In this document: one piece after another, positions 16,655-26,491 of the stretch
Layout of the letters: each line of letters opens with the position of its first letter
Numbering within the stretch: the stretch's first letter is position 1
NCBI GenBank assembly: GCA_009694375.1
Contig: SHVB01000002.1
Span: forward strand, 171,250-235,249
From: Acidimicrobiia bacterium
GTDB taxonomy: Bacteria > Actinomycetota > Acidimicrobiia > Acidimicrobiales > VFJN01
DNA length: 64,000 nucleotides
Direction: 5' to 3'
Notes under the pieces: generated by a model
The model's input: the letters and a program-made list of their open reading frames with translations, nothing else
Databases searched by the model: none
Told to the model about the DNA's origin: nothing
Made by a program: the position numbers and the translations under genes

Positions 16655-17080
16655 GTGGGCGTGGACGATCTCGTACCGTTGACTCCGTGGCGCTTGGTGT
16701 GGCGAGGTATTCGTCGCCGTTGCCCACTGTGTGGCGGATCCGCCTGTTTCGACAGTTGGTTCCGGGTGAAGGATCGGTGTCCCCGCTGCCATTTCCCCAT
16801 TTACCGGGAGGAAGGCCACTCCATTGGGGCCATCGGCATGAACACCATCGTGAGCTTCAGTGCCCTGTTGGTTACCCTCGTCGGCGGCTTTGTGATCATG
16901 GGCAACCAACGGCGGGGCGCTCCGCTGGTGATCTGCCTCATGGCGGTGGCGGTGCTCGTGCCGGTGGCGTTCTACGGCTCCTCCCAAACGCTCTGGAGCG
17001 CCATCGACTTGTTGATGAGGCCCCTTGAGCCCGACGACGACGTCGACCCGAGATGGATCCCGCCGGCCGCCAAACGCTAA
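16655..17080 (+). CDS. DUF983 membrane protein
   Basis: A 141-residue DUF983 protein. The N-terminal zinc-ribbon-like half contains R-C-P-L-C-G near residues 22-27 and R-C-P-R-C near 41-45, the paired CxxC motifs of this family. Two membrane helices follow at about 61-82 and 88-106, and the C terminus is acidic. Function is unknown; some relatives lie near cytochrome oxidase genes, but this one does not. GTG 16655 or the in-frame GTG 16661 could be the start; GATTCT upstream fits 16661 slightly better. It is convergent with the phosphatase gene, with four bases between the stops. Confidence 0.8.
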   Translation: MGVDDLVPLTPWRLVWRGIRRRCPLCGGSACFDSWFRVKDRCPRCHFPIYREEGHSIGAIGMNTIVSFSALLVTLVGGFVIMGNQRRGAPLVICLMAVAVLVPVAFYGSSQTLWSAIDLLMRPLEPDDDVDPRWIPPAAKR

Positions 17081-17084
17081 TGGG

Positions 17085-17750
17085 CTACCCCCGGGGACGC
17101 TGGGCCAGGTGAGCGAAATCGTTGTAGCGAACGAGTTCCAAGGGCATGGTTTCGCGCTGGTAGGGGTTCGACGCAAAGCGCCACTCGGTGATGGAGGTGT
17201 TGTCCGGGCTGATCCAGGCGCGCGACGTCGTGGCCAACTCATAGAGCGCCAGGAAGTGCATCATCGACTGGGCCACCACCCCCCCGTGACAGGCCACCAC
17301 AATCGTCTCGCCGGGGTGGTGCTTCACGAGACCGGTAAGGGCCTTCGCCACCCGCACTCCCATCTCCGTCCAGGTCTCCCAGCCCGGGGCCCGAGCGCGG
17401 TCGGCGGTCCACTCCCCGGCTGGATAGCGCTCGTCGCACTCCACCCAAGTGAGCCCATCGGCATCACCCGGATGCACCTCACAGAAGCCACATTCCAAGC
17501 GCAGTTCGAGATCCCCAATGGCCGGCGCAATGATCTGCGCCGTCTCGATTGCCCGGGGCATCAACGAGGCGTAGAACACCGAGGCGTCGGCGAGTTCGCC
17601 GGAGTGCGCCAACCGATCGTGCAACGCCTGGGCCTGCGCTCGACCACGCTCGGACAATCCCTGACACCCAGCGTGCCCGGCCACGATCCCGAGTTCCTGT
17701 GCCCGCGACTCACCGTGGCGTATCAACACGATCCTCGTACCCTCGGCCAT
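17085..17750 (-). CDS. histidine phosphatase family protein
   Basis: A 221-residue phosphoglycerate-mutase-like phosphatase. The R-H-G-E-S core is at about 11-15, the second Arg lies in M-P-R-A-I-E-T-A near 66-73, and the catalytic His in V-V-A-C-H-G-G-V-V near 149-157. The insert with E-C-G-F-C-E-V-H-P-G-D-A-D-G near 85-98 is typical of actinobacterial broad-specificity members. The substrate is unknown. The ATG is preceded by A-A-G-G-G-T-G-G, which could serve as either a weak ribosome site or a degenerate -10. Confidence 0.85.
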   Translation of the reverse strand: MAEGTRIVLIRHGESRAQELGIVAGHAGCQGLSERGRAQAQALHDRLAHSGELADASVFYASLMPRAIETAQIIAPAIGDLELRLECGFCEVHPGDADGLTWVECDERYPAGEWTADRARAPGWETWTEMGVRVAKALTGLVKHHPGETIVVACHGGVVAQSMMHFLALYELATTSRAWISPDNTSITEWRFASNPYQRETMPLELVRYNDFAHLAQRPRG

Positions 17751-17797
17751 GCTTCCACCCTTGAAAATGACGTATCGATGACGGCGGCCACCACGAC

Positions 17798-17826
17798 CAC
17801 AGCCCGCCCCGAAGGGACGGGCTGTG
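17798..17826 (-). terminator. strong hairpin downstream of groEL
   Basis: Arms CACAGCCCG and CGGGCTGTG, extended inside by a CCC/GGG pairing, leave a three-to-four-base loop. It lies 46 bases beyond the groEL stop and just before the phosphatase gene. There is no T-run, so if it terminates transcription it does so as a GC-rich stem of the kind common in high-GC bacteria. Confidence 0.6.
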
Positions 17827-17871
17827 AAAACCAGGACGGCGGAGCGTGCTCACCGCCATCGGTTCTAAGGC

Positions 17872-19552
<1,681 letters not shown>

Positions 19553-19570
19553 CCAGTCAATCACCCTGGA

Positions 19571-19597
19571 TCAGCACTCGCAACCAGAGAGTGCTAA
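19571..19597 (-). promoter_or_regulatory. CIRCE operator, distal copy
   Basis: A second CIRCE element: TCAGCACTC, nine-base spacer, GAGTGCTAA, with one mismatch in one arm. It lies 18 bases beyond the proximal copy, so the two dyads are repeated about every 45 bases, roughly four helical turns. Confidence 0.88.
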
Positions 19598-19659
19598 TCC
19601 CTGCTCGACGGCGGACCGACCGGGGCCGCTGGCGCGACCGCCGCGTACCGCTCCGTCCG

Positions 19660-19935
19660 TTAGCCGCCAGCAACGGCGGGGATGATCGACACCGTTTCGC
19701 CATCGGGCACCGGGGTGGCCAGTGCCTCCAGAAACCGAATGTCGTCATCGGCCACGAAGATGTTCACGAACCGCCGCAGGCCGCCCTGCTCGTCGAGGAT
19801 GCGCTCGGCGAAGCCCGGGTGCATCGTCTCCAGGGCGGCGAGAACCTCGCCGACGGTGGCTCCCTCGACGGCCACCTCGGAGGTGCCTCCGGTGAGGGTA
19901 CGCAACGTGGTGGGCACTCGGACAATGACGCTCAT
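19660..19935 (-). CDS. cysO: CysO-like ubiquitin-fold sulfur carrier
   Basis: A 91-residue MoaD/ThiS-fold protein ending in A-V-A-G-G, the C terminus that is thiocarboxylated in sulfur carriers. The internal pattern R-F-V-N-I-F-V-A-D-D-D-I-R-F near 54-67 and the exact A-V-A-G-G end match mycobacterial CysO, which delivers sulfide for cysteine synthesis with CysM and the protease Mec. Neither partner gene is nearby, unlike the mec-cysO-cysM arrangement of Mycobacterium. A generic MoaD-like role cannot be excluded. It lies 165 bases upstream of groEL on the same strand, separated by the CIRCE region. Confidence 0.82.
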   Translation of the reverse strand: MSVIVRVPTTLRTLTGGTSEVAVEGATVGEVLAALETMHPGFAERILDEQGGLRRFVNIFVADDDIRFLEALATPVPDGETVSIIPAVAGG

Positions 19936-20072
19936 CGGAATCGTTCCTCAGGGAGGGGCTTGGGGACAACGGCGATGGTACCGAACCCCACCCGGTTCGA
20001 GACCATTCCCATCGCCAGAGGAAGTTGCCGCCGGGACACTCCCCCGATAGGCATAAGGCCGTGCGTCGGCTC

Positions 20073-20966
20073 ATGTACCAGACTTTTCATCACACGGACT
20101 TCACGGCCCGTGGGCTCGCCGCCGAAAAGACGCGCCTCGGCCACGTGGTGTCGGTGTGCTTGCCGGCCCGCGATGAAGCCGCCACCATCGGCCAAAATGT
20201 GCAACTCCTGCGGGAGACGCTGATGGACGGCATTGGCCTCATCGACGAGATCCTGGTGATCGACGATCACTCCCGAGATCACACCGCCGAGATCGCGGCC
20301 AATGCCGGCGCCCGAGTCGTCGGCGTCAACGATGTGCTCCCCGAGGTCGGGCCGGGCGAGGGCAAAGGCGAGGCCCTGTGGAAGTCCGTGGCGGCGGCCG
20401 AAGGCGACCTCATCGTGTGGTGCGACGCCGACATCTTGGACTTTGGCCCCCGCTTCGTCGAAGGCCTCGTTGGTCCCCTGCTCGCTCGCCCGGATATCGG
20501 GTTCGTGAAGGGCTTTTACGACCGCCCCGTAGACGGCGGCGCCTATGGCGGTGGTCGGGTCACCGAACTGATGGCGCGGCCAGCCATCGCCACCTGGTTC
20601 CCGCACCTCGCTCCCATCGTCCAACCCCTCTCCGGCGAGTACGCCGGTCGGCGCTCGCTCCTCGAACGGCTGCCGTTCGTGCAGGGCTATGGCGTGGACA
20701 TCGCCCTACTGATCGACATCGCAGAGATGGACGGAACCGACGCCATCGCCCAGGTAGACCTGGGCACCCGCCGCCATCGCAATCGGCCACTCGACGAACT
20801 CGGGCCCCAAGCTCTCGCCGTGCTCCAAGCGGTGCTCAGCCGATCCGCCATGGGGCTCGAGCACGCTGCCACGTTGGTGCGGCCCAACCTCAAACCGGTG
20901 GAGATCGGGATCGACGAACGCCCGGCCCTCATCGACCTACCGGGGTATCGGCGGCGCAGCGCCTAA
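20073..20966 (+). CDS. gpgS: glucosyl-3-phosphoglycerate synthase (GT81)
   Basis: A 297-residue retaining glycosyltransferase of the GpgS type. It would transfer glucose from a nucleotide sugar to 3-phosphoglycerate, the first step to glucosylglycerate and, in mycobacteria, to methylglucose lipopolysaccharides. The GT-A fold has V-C-L-P-A-R-D-E-A-A-T-I-G near 28-40, D-D-H near 66-68 and the metal-binding D-A-D (W-C-D-A-D-I-L) near 119-121. The acceptor-loop motif P-L-S-G-E-Y-A-G-R-R is near 187-196, followed by G-Y-G-V-D-I and Q-V-D-L-G-T-R-x-H-R-N. ATG 20073 is preferred; GTG 20061 is possible. The matching phosphatase gpgP is not obvious here. It is divergent from cysO. Confidence 0.9.
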   Translation: MYQTFHHTDFTARGLAAEKTRLGHVVSVCLPARDEAATIGQNVQLLRETLMDGIGLIDEILVIDDHSRDHTAEIAANAGARVVGVNDVLPEVGPGEGKGEALWKSVAAAEGDLIVWCDADILDFGPRFVEGLVGPLLARPDIGFVKGFYDRPVDGGAYGGGRVTELMARPAIATWFPHLAPIVQPLSGEYAGRRSLLERLPFVQGYGVDIALLIDIAEMDGTDAIAQVDLGTRRHRNRPLDELGPQALAVLQAVLSRSAMGLEHAATLVRPNLKPVEIGIDERPALIDLPGYRRRSA

Positions 20967-21109
20967 GTGGCTCAAGTGGCTCAAGGTGACAGGGCCGCTG
21001 ACCGATGCTGGGGAAGGAACTCTGTCGACACCCCGGTACCCATCCGGCGTGACGGTTGGGCGACGACCCTCATCGATTCTCCCTCCCCTGGAAATGACCC
21101 ACCACCCTA

Positions 21110-21307
21110 ATGATCCAACCCTCGAACCATCCCCACCGCAGCCCCCACCGACTCGTCGACCTCGTGCGAGCCCTCACTGGTTGCAGTCGAGAGCGCGCCG
21201 AGTTGGCCGTCAGCGATTCCCTCCCGGCGGGACCCATTTCCCTTGACGACGGCATGCACACCGTGGCTACAGCCCTCGTGGTGTTACGAGGCGCGCTGCA
21301 GAACTAA
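21110..21307 (+). CDS. possible small protein (65 aa)
   Basis: A weakly supported 65-residue frame. Residues about 15-65 look like a genuine helical protein (R-L-V-D-L-V-R-A-L-T-G-C-S-R-E-R-A-E-L-A, then D-D-G-M-H-T-V-A-T-A-L-V-V-L), whereas the first 14 are His/Pro-rich. No clear -10 or ribosome site precedes the ATG. It ends 16 bases before the convergent stop of the permease gene. The family is unknown. Confidence 0.4.
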   Translation: MIQPSNHPHRSPHRLVDLVRALTGCSRERAELAVSDSLPAGPISLDDGMHTVATALVVLRGALQN

Positions 21308-21323
21308 GGGATGTTCCTGGCGG

Positions 21324-22550
21324 TCAGATCAGCCCCATCGGCTCGGGGTCGGGCCCCACATCGGCGCCCACTCGCTCCACAAACCCCCCACTCACCTTGC
21401 TTTCTGCATCCGACTCCCAGCGGGCTTCGATCTCGTCGAGCGGCTCATCGAGCGCCAGACGGCGCCACGCCTGACCCACCAAAATCTTCAGCGCCGCCGC
21501 CGCGGGCACCGCAATCAGCATGCCCACGAAACCCCACAGCGACCCGGCGGCCAGCAGGGCCAGTATCACCACGGTTGGGTGCAACTTTACGGCTCGCTGC
21601 ATCACCATGGGGCTGATGAGGTGGTTGTCGATTTGCTGCACGATCAGCATCACCAGGGCCGCCAGGAGCGCCTGGGTCGTGCCCCCACCCGTGCTCAGGG
21701 CGATGGCGATGGCCGGGACGGCCCCCACCCACGGGCCGATCAAGGGGATCAGGTTGAAGATCCCCGCCACCATGCCCACCAGTAGCCAGTAGGGCAGGCC
21801 GATAATCAGCAGGCCGATGGAGGCCATCATCCCGACCAAGAATGACACCGCCAACTGGCCGCGCACGTAACCACCGAGGGAGACGCTCAACCGTCGGGTG
21901 ATCACCATCACATCGCCGCGATTCCTCTCTGGTACGAGCCCCCGCAAGACACGTCGAATGTTGGGGAGGTCGATCAGTAGGTACAACGCGAGCACCGGGG
22001 CCAGCACAAAGATCAACCCCACGTGGAAGATCCGCCCGAACACCCTGCGCGCGGATGCGAACTGCCCGACGAGGCGGTCCTTTTGTTCTGCGGGGCTAAT
22101 CGTGCCGTCCTCGTCGGTATCGGCTGCGTCGGCGGGTGCGAACTGCTCCTCGAGCTCTGCGTAGGTCGGGATTTGGACGGGCCAGCTGCCCTCTCTCGAC
22201 TCCTCCGCCACATCGTTTACCCGTTGCTCAAGATCGCGCTGGAGGTCCGGCCATGCGGTCGCCAGGCCATCGGTTTGGCGACTCACCTTGGGAGCGACGA
22301 GCACGCCGACGAGCACCAAGGCGGCCATGAACCCTAGATAGATGATGATCGCGCCCCCCGCCCGAGGGATGTTGTGCCGCTGCAGACGAGTGACCGTTGG
22401 ATTGCCAAGGAACACGATGACACCGGCAAGTATCAGCGGCGGCCAGATCACGCGAAACACCCAAGCGACGAGTCCCACAAGAGCGAGTAGGAGCAGAAGC
22501 CCTACCAGTGACCAGGCGATAGAACCCGCGGCTCGAATACGGTCACTCAC
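21324..22550 (-). CDS. AI-2E/PerM family permease with EF-hand loop
   Basis: A 408-residue membrane protein of the AI-2E transporter (PerM/UPF0118) family, whose members export or import small molecules or exchange ions. N-terminal helices lie at about 14-48 and 65-86, a soluble region at about 88-165, and five or more helices from about 172 to 360. The family motif G-L-P-Y-W-L-L-V-G-M-V-A-G near 254-266 and the P-x-I-G-P-W-x-G segment near 272-279 are present. The soluble loop carries a canonical EF-hand, D144-x-D146-x-D148-G-T-I-x-x-x-E155, unusual for this family. TAGGCT at 22557-22562 is six bases before the GTG start. Confidence 0.88.
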   Translation of the reverse strand: MSDRIRAAGSIAWSLVGLLLLLALVGLVAWVFRVIWPPLILAGVIVFLGNPTVTRLQRHNIPRAGGAIIIYLGFMAALVLVGVLVAPKVSRQTDGLATAWPDLQRDLEQRVNDVAEESREGSWPVQIPTYAELEEQFAPADAADTDEDGTISPAEQKDRLVGQFASARRVFGRIFHVGLIFVLAPVLALYLLIDLPNIRRVLRGLVPERNRGDVMVITRRLSVSLGGYVRGQLAVSFLVGMMASIGLLIIGLPYWLLVGMVAGIFNLIPLIGPWVGAVPAIAIALSTGGGTTQALLAALVMLIVQQIDNHLISPMVMQRAVKLHPTVVILALLAAGSLWGFVGMLIAVPAAAALKILVGQAWRRLALDEPLDEIEARWESDAESKVSGGFVERVGADVGPDPEPMGLI

Positions 22551-22556
22551 GGCGAC

Positions 22557-22562
22557 AGCCTA
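22557..22562 (-). promoter_or_regulatory. -10 hexamer TAGGCT for the permease gene
   Basis: Read on the minus strand, TAGGCT, six bases, then GTG at 22550: a typical example of the leaderless pattern of this window. Confidence 0.55.
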
Positions 22563-22570
22563 ACGCTCTC

Positions 22571-24016
22571 TCAGGCGTGAATCGGGGGAATGCGCTGCGC
22601 CCAGGGATGCGCCCCTTCGAGTTGGGCCGCCACCCGCAAGAGAAGGTCTTCGCGCCCAAAGGCAGCCACCAATTGCACCCCGATGGGCAAGCCATCGGCG
22701 TTCCAGTGCAACGGCAGCGAAATCGCCGGTTGCCCGGTGACGTTGAACGGCGGGGTGAACGGCACCAACTCCGCCGCCCGGAACAAGCCGTGGAGGGGAT
22801 TATCCGGTGGACTGTCGAACGTGCCTAGGAGCGGGGGTGGCTCGGCGATGGTGGGGGTGAGAAGAAGATCATGCCCCTCGCTCCACCACGCAGCCACCGC
22901 CCGACTGTTCGCCTGTAGCCATTCACGCGCTGAGAGCCACGCCGCAGCCGTGGTGGACCGGCCCAGATCCGCCAGCGCCCACGTGAGCGGTTCCACATCC
23001 TCCGGACCGATCTCCATACCGGTGCGGCGACTCCAGTAATCGAGATTCCAGGCCGCTCCCGCCGCCCAGTTGGTGATGAAGTGGCCGGTGTAATCCAGGT
23101 CATCCAACGCCGCCGGATGGCTTGGCTCAACACGATGACCAAGCCCCTCCAGCAGCCGGGCCACCGCCTCAGTGGCCTCCACACAATCAGGATGAACCGC
23201 TACCGTCCCACCGGGACTGGCGGTAAGCACCCCGATCCGCAACGCACCGGCGGGAACGCCCACTTCATCGAGGAATGGGCGAAGTGGGTCGGGGGCACTA
23301 AAGGGGTCGCCAGGGGCCATGCCCTGCACCGCATCCAGGGCGGTCGCGGTGTCCCGCACGCTCCGACTCACCACCAGGTCTGCGGTGAGGCCGCCCATCA
23401 CGTCCCCGAATTCCGGCCCGCACGACACGCGCCCCCGCGTGGGTTTGAGCCCCACCAGGCCGCACTCACTGGCCGGAATTCGGATGGATCCGCCGCCATC
23501 GTTGGCATGGGCCAAGGGCACAAGACCCGCAGCCACCGCCGCCGCCGAGCCCCCACTAGAGCCTCCCGTCGAGCGGCTGAGGTCCCACGGGTTATGCGTG
23601 GGCCCGTAGGCCAACGGTTCGGTGGTGGGCAGGATGCCAAGTTCGGGAGTATTGGTCTTGCCCACCACGATGAGCCCGGCGGCGCGGAACCGAGCCACCA
23701 AGGTGGTGTCGTGCGGCTCCGTCCAACCCCGCTGCTTCAGAAATCCCATCCCCTCATGGAACGGGTCCCCCGCCGAATGGGCCGAGAGGTCCTTCAGCAA
23801 GAACGGCACCCCGCGAAAGGGTCCGTCGGGTAGTGAGTGGGAAACGGCCTCGGTCCGCGCCCGGTCGTAGAGGGGGGTAATCACGGCGTTGAGTTGGGGG
23901 TTTACCGCCTCGATGCGGGCGATGGCCGCGTCCACCAGTTCCAACGGGGTGACCTCCCCCGCCCGGACCAGGTCGGCCTGCCCGGTGGCGTCGAGATAGC
24001 TGAAATCGTCGGTCAT
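22571..24016 (-). CDS. amidase (amidase signature family)
   Basis: A 481-residue amidase-signature hydrolase that cleaves C-N amide bonds. The Ser-cisSer-Lys machinery is visible: Lys75 in P-F-L-L-K-D-L, the Gly/Ser-rich segment S-T-G-G-S-S-G-G-S near 149-157 with the cis-Ser, and the nucleophile S177 in D-G-G-G-S-I-R-I. It resembles standalone amidases rather than GatA, since no gatB or gatC is present; the substrate is unknown. ATG 24016 is used because the long upstream extension is antisense-like shadow of glycerate kinase. It starts 28 bases after the glycerate kinase stop, so they may share a transcript. Confidence 0.88.
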   Translation of the reverse strand: MTDDFSYLDATGQADLVRAGEVTPLELVDAAIARIEAVNPQLNAVITPLYDRARTEAVSHSLPDGPFRGVPFLLKDLSAHSAGDPFHEGMGFLKQRGWTEPHDTTLVARFRAAGLIVVGKTNTPELGILPTTEPLAYGPTHNPWDLSRSTGGSSGGSAAAVAAGLVPLAHANDGGGSIRIPASECGLVGLKPTRGRVSCGPEFGDVMGGLTADLVVSRSVRDTATALDAVQGMAPGDPFSAPDPLRPFLDEVGVPAGALRIGVLTASPGGTVAVHPDCVEATEAVARLLEGLGHRVEPSHPAALDDLDYTGHFITNWAAGAAWNLDYWSRRTGMEIGPEDVEPLTWALADLGRSTTAAAWLSAREWLQANSRAVAAWWSEGHDLLLTPTIAEPPPLLGTFDSPPDNPLHGLFRAAELVPFTPPFNVTGQPAISLPLHWNADGLPIGVQLVAAFGREDLLLRVAAQLEGAHPWAQRIPPIHA

Positions 24017-24044
24017 GGAACCCCCGGAGCTGGCGTCGTGTCCA

Positions 24045-25046
24045 TCATGGTTGAAAGCCAACCAGCAGGTCGAGAGCCACTTCTTCGATGCAGGCCAACG
24101 TCTCGGCCAACGCCCGGGCTTCCCCAAAACCGTCGACCAACGATCGCGACTCGAGGCGATCCGCCATGCCGTCGTAGACGCGCCCGGCGATCGCCACCGT
24201 CGGCACATCAAATCGCGTCGCCATGGCCGCCACCCCTCCCACCACCTTGCCCTCGAAACTCCCGGCATCGAGAAACCCTTCGCCGGTGATCACCAGGTCG
24301 GCGCCCTCGATGTGTTCGTCGAGATCAACTTCGTCGGCCACGAGATCAAACCCGCTGACCAACGTGGCCCCCGCCGCCGCCAGGCCGCCGCCGAGGCCAC
24401 CACCGGCGCCGGCGCCGGGCATGGACACCACATCTACCCCGTGCTCGTCGAGGTACACCTGCGCCAACCGCTCGAGGCGGCGCCGCAGCAACGCCACCTG
24501 CGCGGGGCTGGCGCCCTTTTGTGGCGCAAACCGATCGGCGGCATCGTAAAACCCCACAAGGGCATCGCAGGCGGCGACGAGTTGGACGCCTTTGAGTCTG
24601 GCGAGGGGATACAACCCCCGCAGGGCGGCCAGGCCGCCGTCGGTGGTCGCCGAACCCCCCAGACCCACGATCACGCGGCGGGCGCCGTTGTTCATCGCCA
24701 GCCCGATGAGTTGCCCCACCCCGACGGTGGAGGCGGCGATGGGATCGTTGTGTTCGGCGCCGCCGGCGAGATCGAGCCCGGCCGCCTGCGCCATTTCGAT
24801 CACCGCGAGCGGCCCGTCAAGCCGCCACGCCGCCAGCACCGGCGCCCCCAGGGGGCCGGTTACCTCCATGGTTCGGTTCGGGCCACCCAGGGCCGCCAGG
24901 GTGCCCTCCCCGCCGTCGGCCATGGGCACCTGGCGACATTCCCACCCGGCGACGGCGGCGGCACGCCCAATGGCGGCGGCCACCTGCGCCGCTGTCGCGG
25001 TGCCACGGAACTTGTCGGGAGCAGCTACGACGCGCACGGCGACCAT
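24045..25046 (-). CDS. glxK: glycerate kinase
   Basis: A 333-residue glycerate kinase of the GarK/GlxK family, phosphorylating D-glycerate with ATP. The N-terminal A-A-P-D-K-F-R-G-T-A-T-A near 8-19 and the M-A-D-G-G-E-G-T motif near 42-49 are diagnostic. G-L-G-G-S-A-T-T-D-G-G near 124-134 and the G-E-G-x-L-D segment near 257-262 follow. The product is usually 2-phosphoglycerate. Placement next to otsA and near gpgS suggests turnover of glycerate from glucosylglycerate, but this is inference. The gene is divergent from otsA with 33 bases between starts. Confidence 0.9.
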   Translation of the reverse strand: MVAVRVVAAPDKFRGTATAAQVAAAIGRAAAVAGWECRQVPMADGGEGTLAALGGPNRTMEVTGPLGAPVLAAWRLDGPLAVIEMAQAAGLDLAGGAEHNDPIAASTVGVGQLIGLAMNNGARRVIVGLGGSATTDGGLAALRGLYPLARLKGVQLVAACDALVGFYDAADRFAPQKGASPAQVALLRRRLERLAQVYLDEHGVDVVSMPGAGAGGGLGGGLAAAGATLVSGFDLVADEVDLDEHIEGADLVITGEGFLDAGSFEGKVVGGVAAMATRFDVPTVAIAGRVYDGMADRLESRSLVDGFGEARALAETLACIEEVALDLLVGFQP

Positions 25047-25079
25047 GGTGCCCCAGCCGGTGTCCTACCGTTGCTTCCG

Positions 25080-26471
25080 ATGCTCAGTCCTCCCCCCCAC
25101 GACCGACCGATCGTGCTGGTCTCCAACCGCGGCCCGGTGACCTTCACCGGAGCAGCCGACGGCACGTTGCGCAGTCGCCGCGGCGCCGGTGGCCTGATCT
25201 CGGGCATCGGTCCGCTGGTGGAAGGAACCGACACCATCTGGATCGCCGCCGCCATGACCGCAGGTGACCGGCAGGCCGCCGCCGCGGGAGTGGCAGAGGC
25301 GGAGGGATTCCGACTCCGGATGCTGGCGCTGGATCCCGACACCTACCGACTCGCCTACGACGAGGTGAGCAACGGCGTGTTGTGGTTTGCCCATCACGGG
25401 CTCTGGGATCTTCCTCGACAGCCGGCCTTCGACCACTCCTGGACGGTGGCCTGGGACGCGTACCGGGCGGTCAACCACGCGTTCGCTGATGCGGTAGCCG
25501 AGGTGGCCCCCGCCGGCGCGGTAGTGCTCGTGCAGGACTACCACCTCTGCCTGGTCGCGACTCGACTGGCGGTGCTCCGGCCGGATTTGGACTGTGTGCA
25601 TTTCAGCCATACGCCCTTCGCCCCCCCGGTGTGGTTCTCGGCGATCCCCTCCGAGGCCGGACGCGAACTGCTCCAAGGCCTCGCCGCCCATCGGGCCTGC
25701 GGTTTCCATACCCAGCAGTGGGCCACGGACTTCACCGACTCCGCTCGCCAGTGCGCTGGGCTGACCCCCTCCACGTTCGTGGCTCCCCTCGCCACCGACC
25801 CCGATGACATCAGGCGGGCGGCGTCGTCGTCGGCCTGCCAGGAGGCCCTCGCCACCCTGCAAGCCATGGTGGGTGACCGCACGGTCATCGCCCGGGTCGA
25901 TCGCCTGGAACTTTCCAAGAATCTGCTCCGCGGTTTCCTCGCCTTCGATGAACTTCTGCGCCAGCACCCCGAGCATCGCGGCGAGGTGGTGTTCGTAGCC
26001 GAGGCGTACCCGTCTCGTCCGGGTGTCGCGGCCTATGCCCGCTACCAGGCCGAGGTCGAACTGGCGGTGGCCGAGATCAATCAACGGTGGGGTACCGCCC
26101 ACTGGCAACCCATCAACCTCTCGGTGGAGGACAACTTCCCAGCGTCGGTGGCGCTCATGCGACGCGGGGACGTATTCCTCGTCAATCCCATCCGCGACGG
26201 TCTCAACCTGGTGGCCTCCGAGGCCATCTTGGTGAACGAGCGCAACGCCGTGCTGGCGCTGTCGGCCGAGGCCGGGGCCTGGGACGGCTTGCAGGAAGCG
26301 GCGCTGCGGGTGTCCCCCTTCGACGTGGCCGGCACCGCCGGGGTGCTTCACGACGCGGTGCAGATGCCCGCCGAGGAACGCCAACGACGGGCGGTGGTCC
26401 TCGGCGGGATCGTGCGGGCCCACACCCCGGCCCAGTGGCTCGCCCACCAGATCGCCGCCGCCGAGGCCTGA
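25080..26471 (+). CDS. otsA: trehalose-6-phosphate synthase (GT20)
   Basis: A 463-residue OtsA that makes trehalose 6-phosphate from glucose 6-phosphate and a nucleotide glucose. Family motifs: S-N-R-G-P near 15-19, G-A-G-G-L near 36-40, Q-D-Y-H-L near 154-158, H-T-P-F near 179-182, the nucleotide-sugar site R-V-D-R-L-E-L-S-K-N near 272-281, and N-P-I-R-D-G-L-N-L-V near 369-378 with the catalytic-site Asp. The frame is open far upstream, but TACCGT at 25066-25071 followed by eight bases and ATG 25080 fixes the start. The partner otsB is convergent, 21 bases from its end. Confidence 0.93.
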   Translation: MLSPPPHDRPIVLVSNRGPVTFTGAADGTLRSRRGAGGLISGIGPLVEGTDTIWIAAAMTAGDRQAAAAGVAEAEGFRLRMLALDPDTYRLAYDEVSNGVLWFAHHGLWDLPRQPAFDHSWTVAWDAYRAVNHAFADAVAEVAPAGAVVLVQDYHLCLVATRLAVLRPDLDCVHFSHTPFAPPVWFSAIPSEAGRELLQGLAAHRACGFHTQQWATDFTDSARQCAGLTPSTFVAPLATDPDDIRRAASSSACQEALATLQAMVGDRTVIARVDRLELSKNLLRGFLAFDELLRQHPEHRGEVVFVAEAYPSRPGVAAYARYQAEVELAVAEINQRWGTAHWQPINLSVEDNFPASVALMRRGDVFLVNPIRDGLNLVASEAILVNERNAVLALSAEAGAWDGLQEAALRVSPFDVAGTAGVLHDAVQMPAEERQRRAVVLGGIVRAHTPAQWLAHQIAAAEA

Positions 26472-26491
26472 GCCGGCGCCGCGATGTTGCG

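Noticed and set aside
20964..20984. Tandem copy of GTGGCTCAA after gpgS
   Set aside because: Only two copies of nine bases; no dyad and no link to a promoter or attachment site.
24015..25079. 355-codon N-terminal extension of otsA
   Set aside because: It is the antisense of glycerate kinase; the -10 hexamer and family N terminus place the start at 25080.
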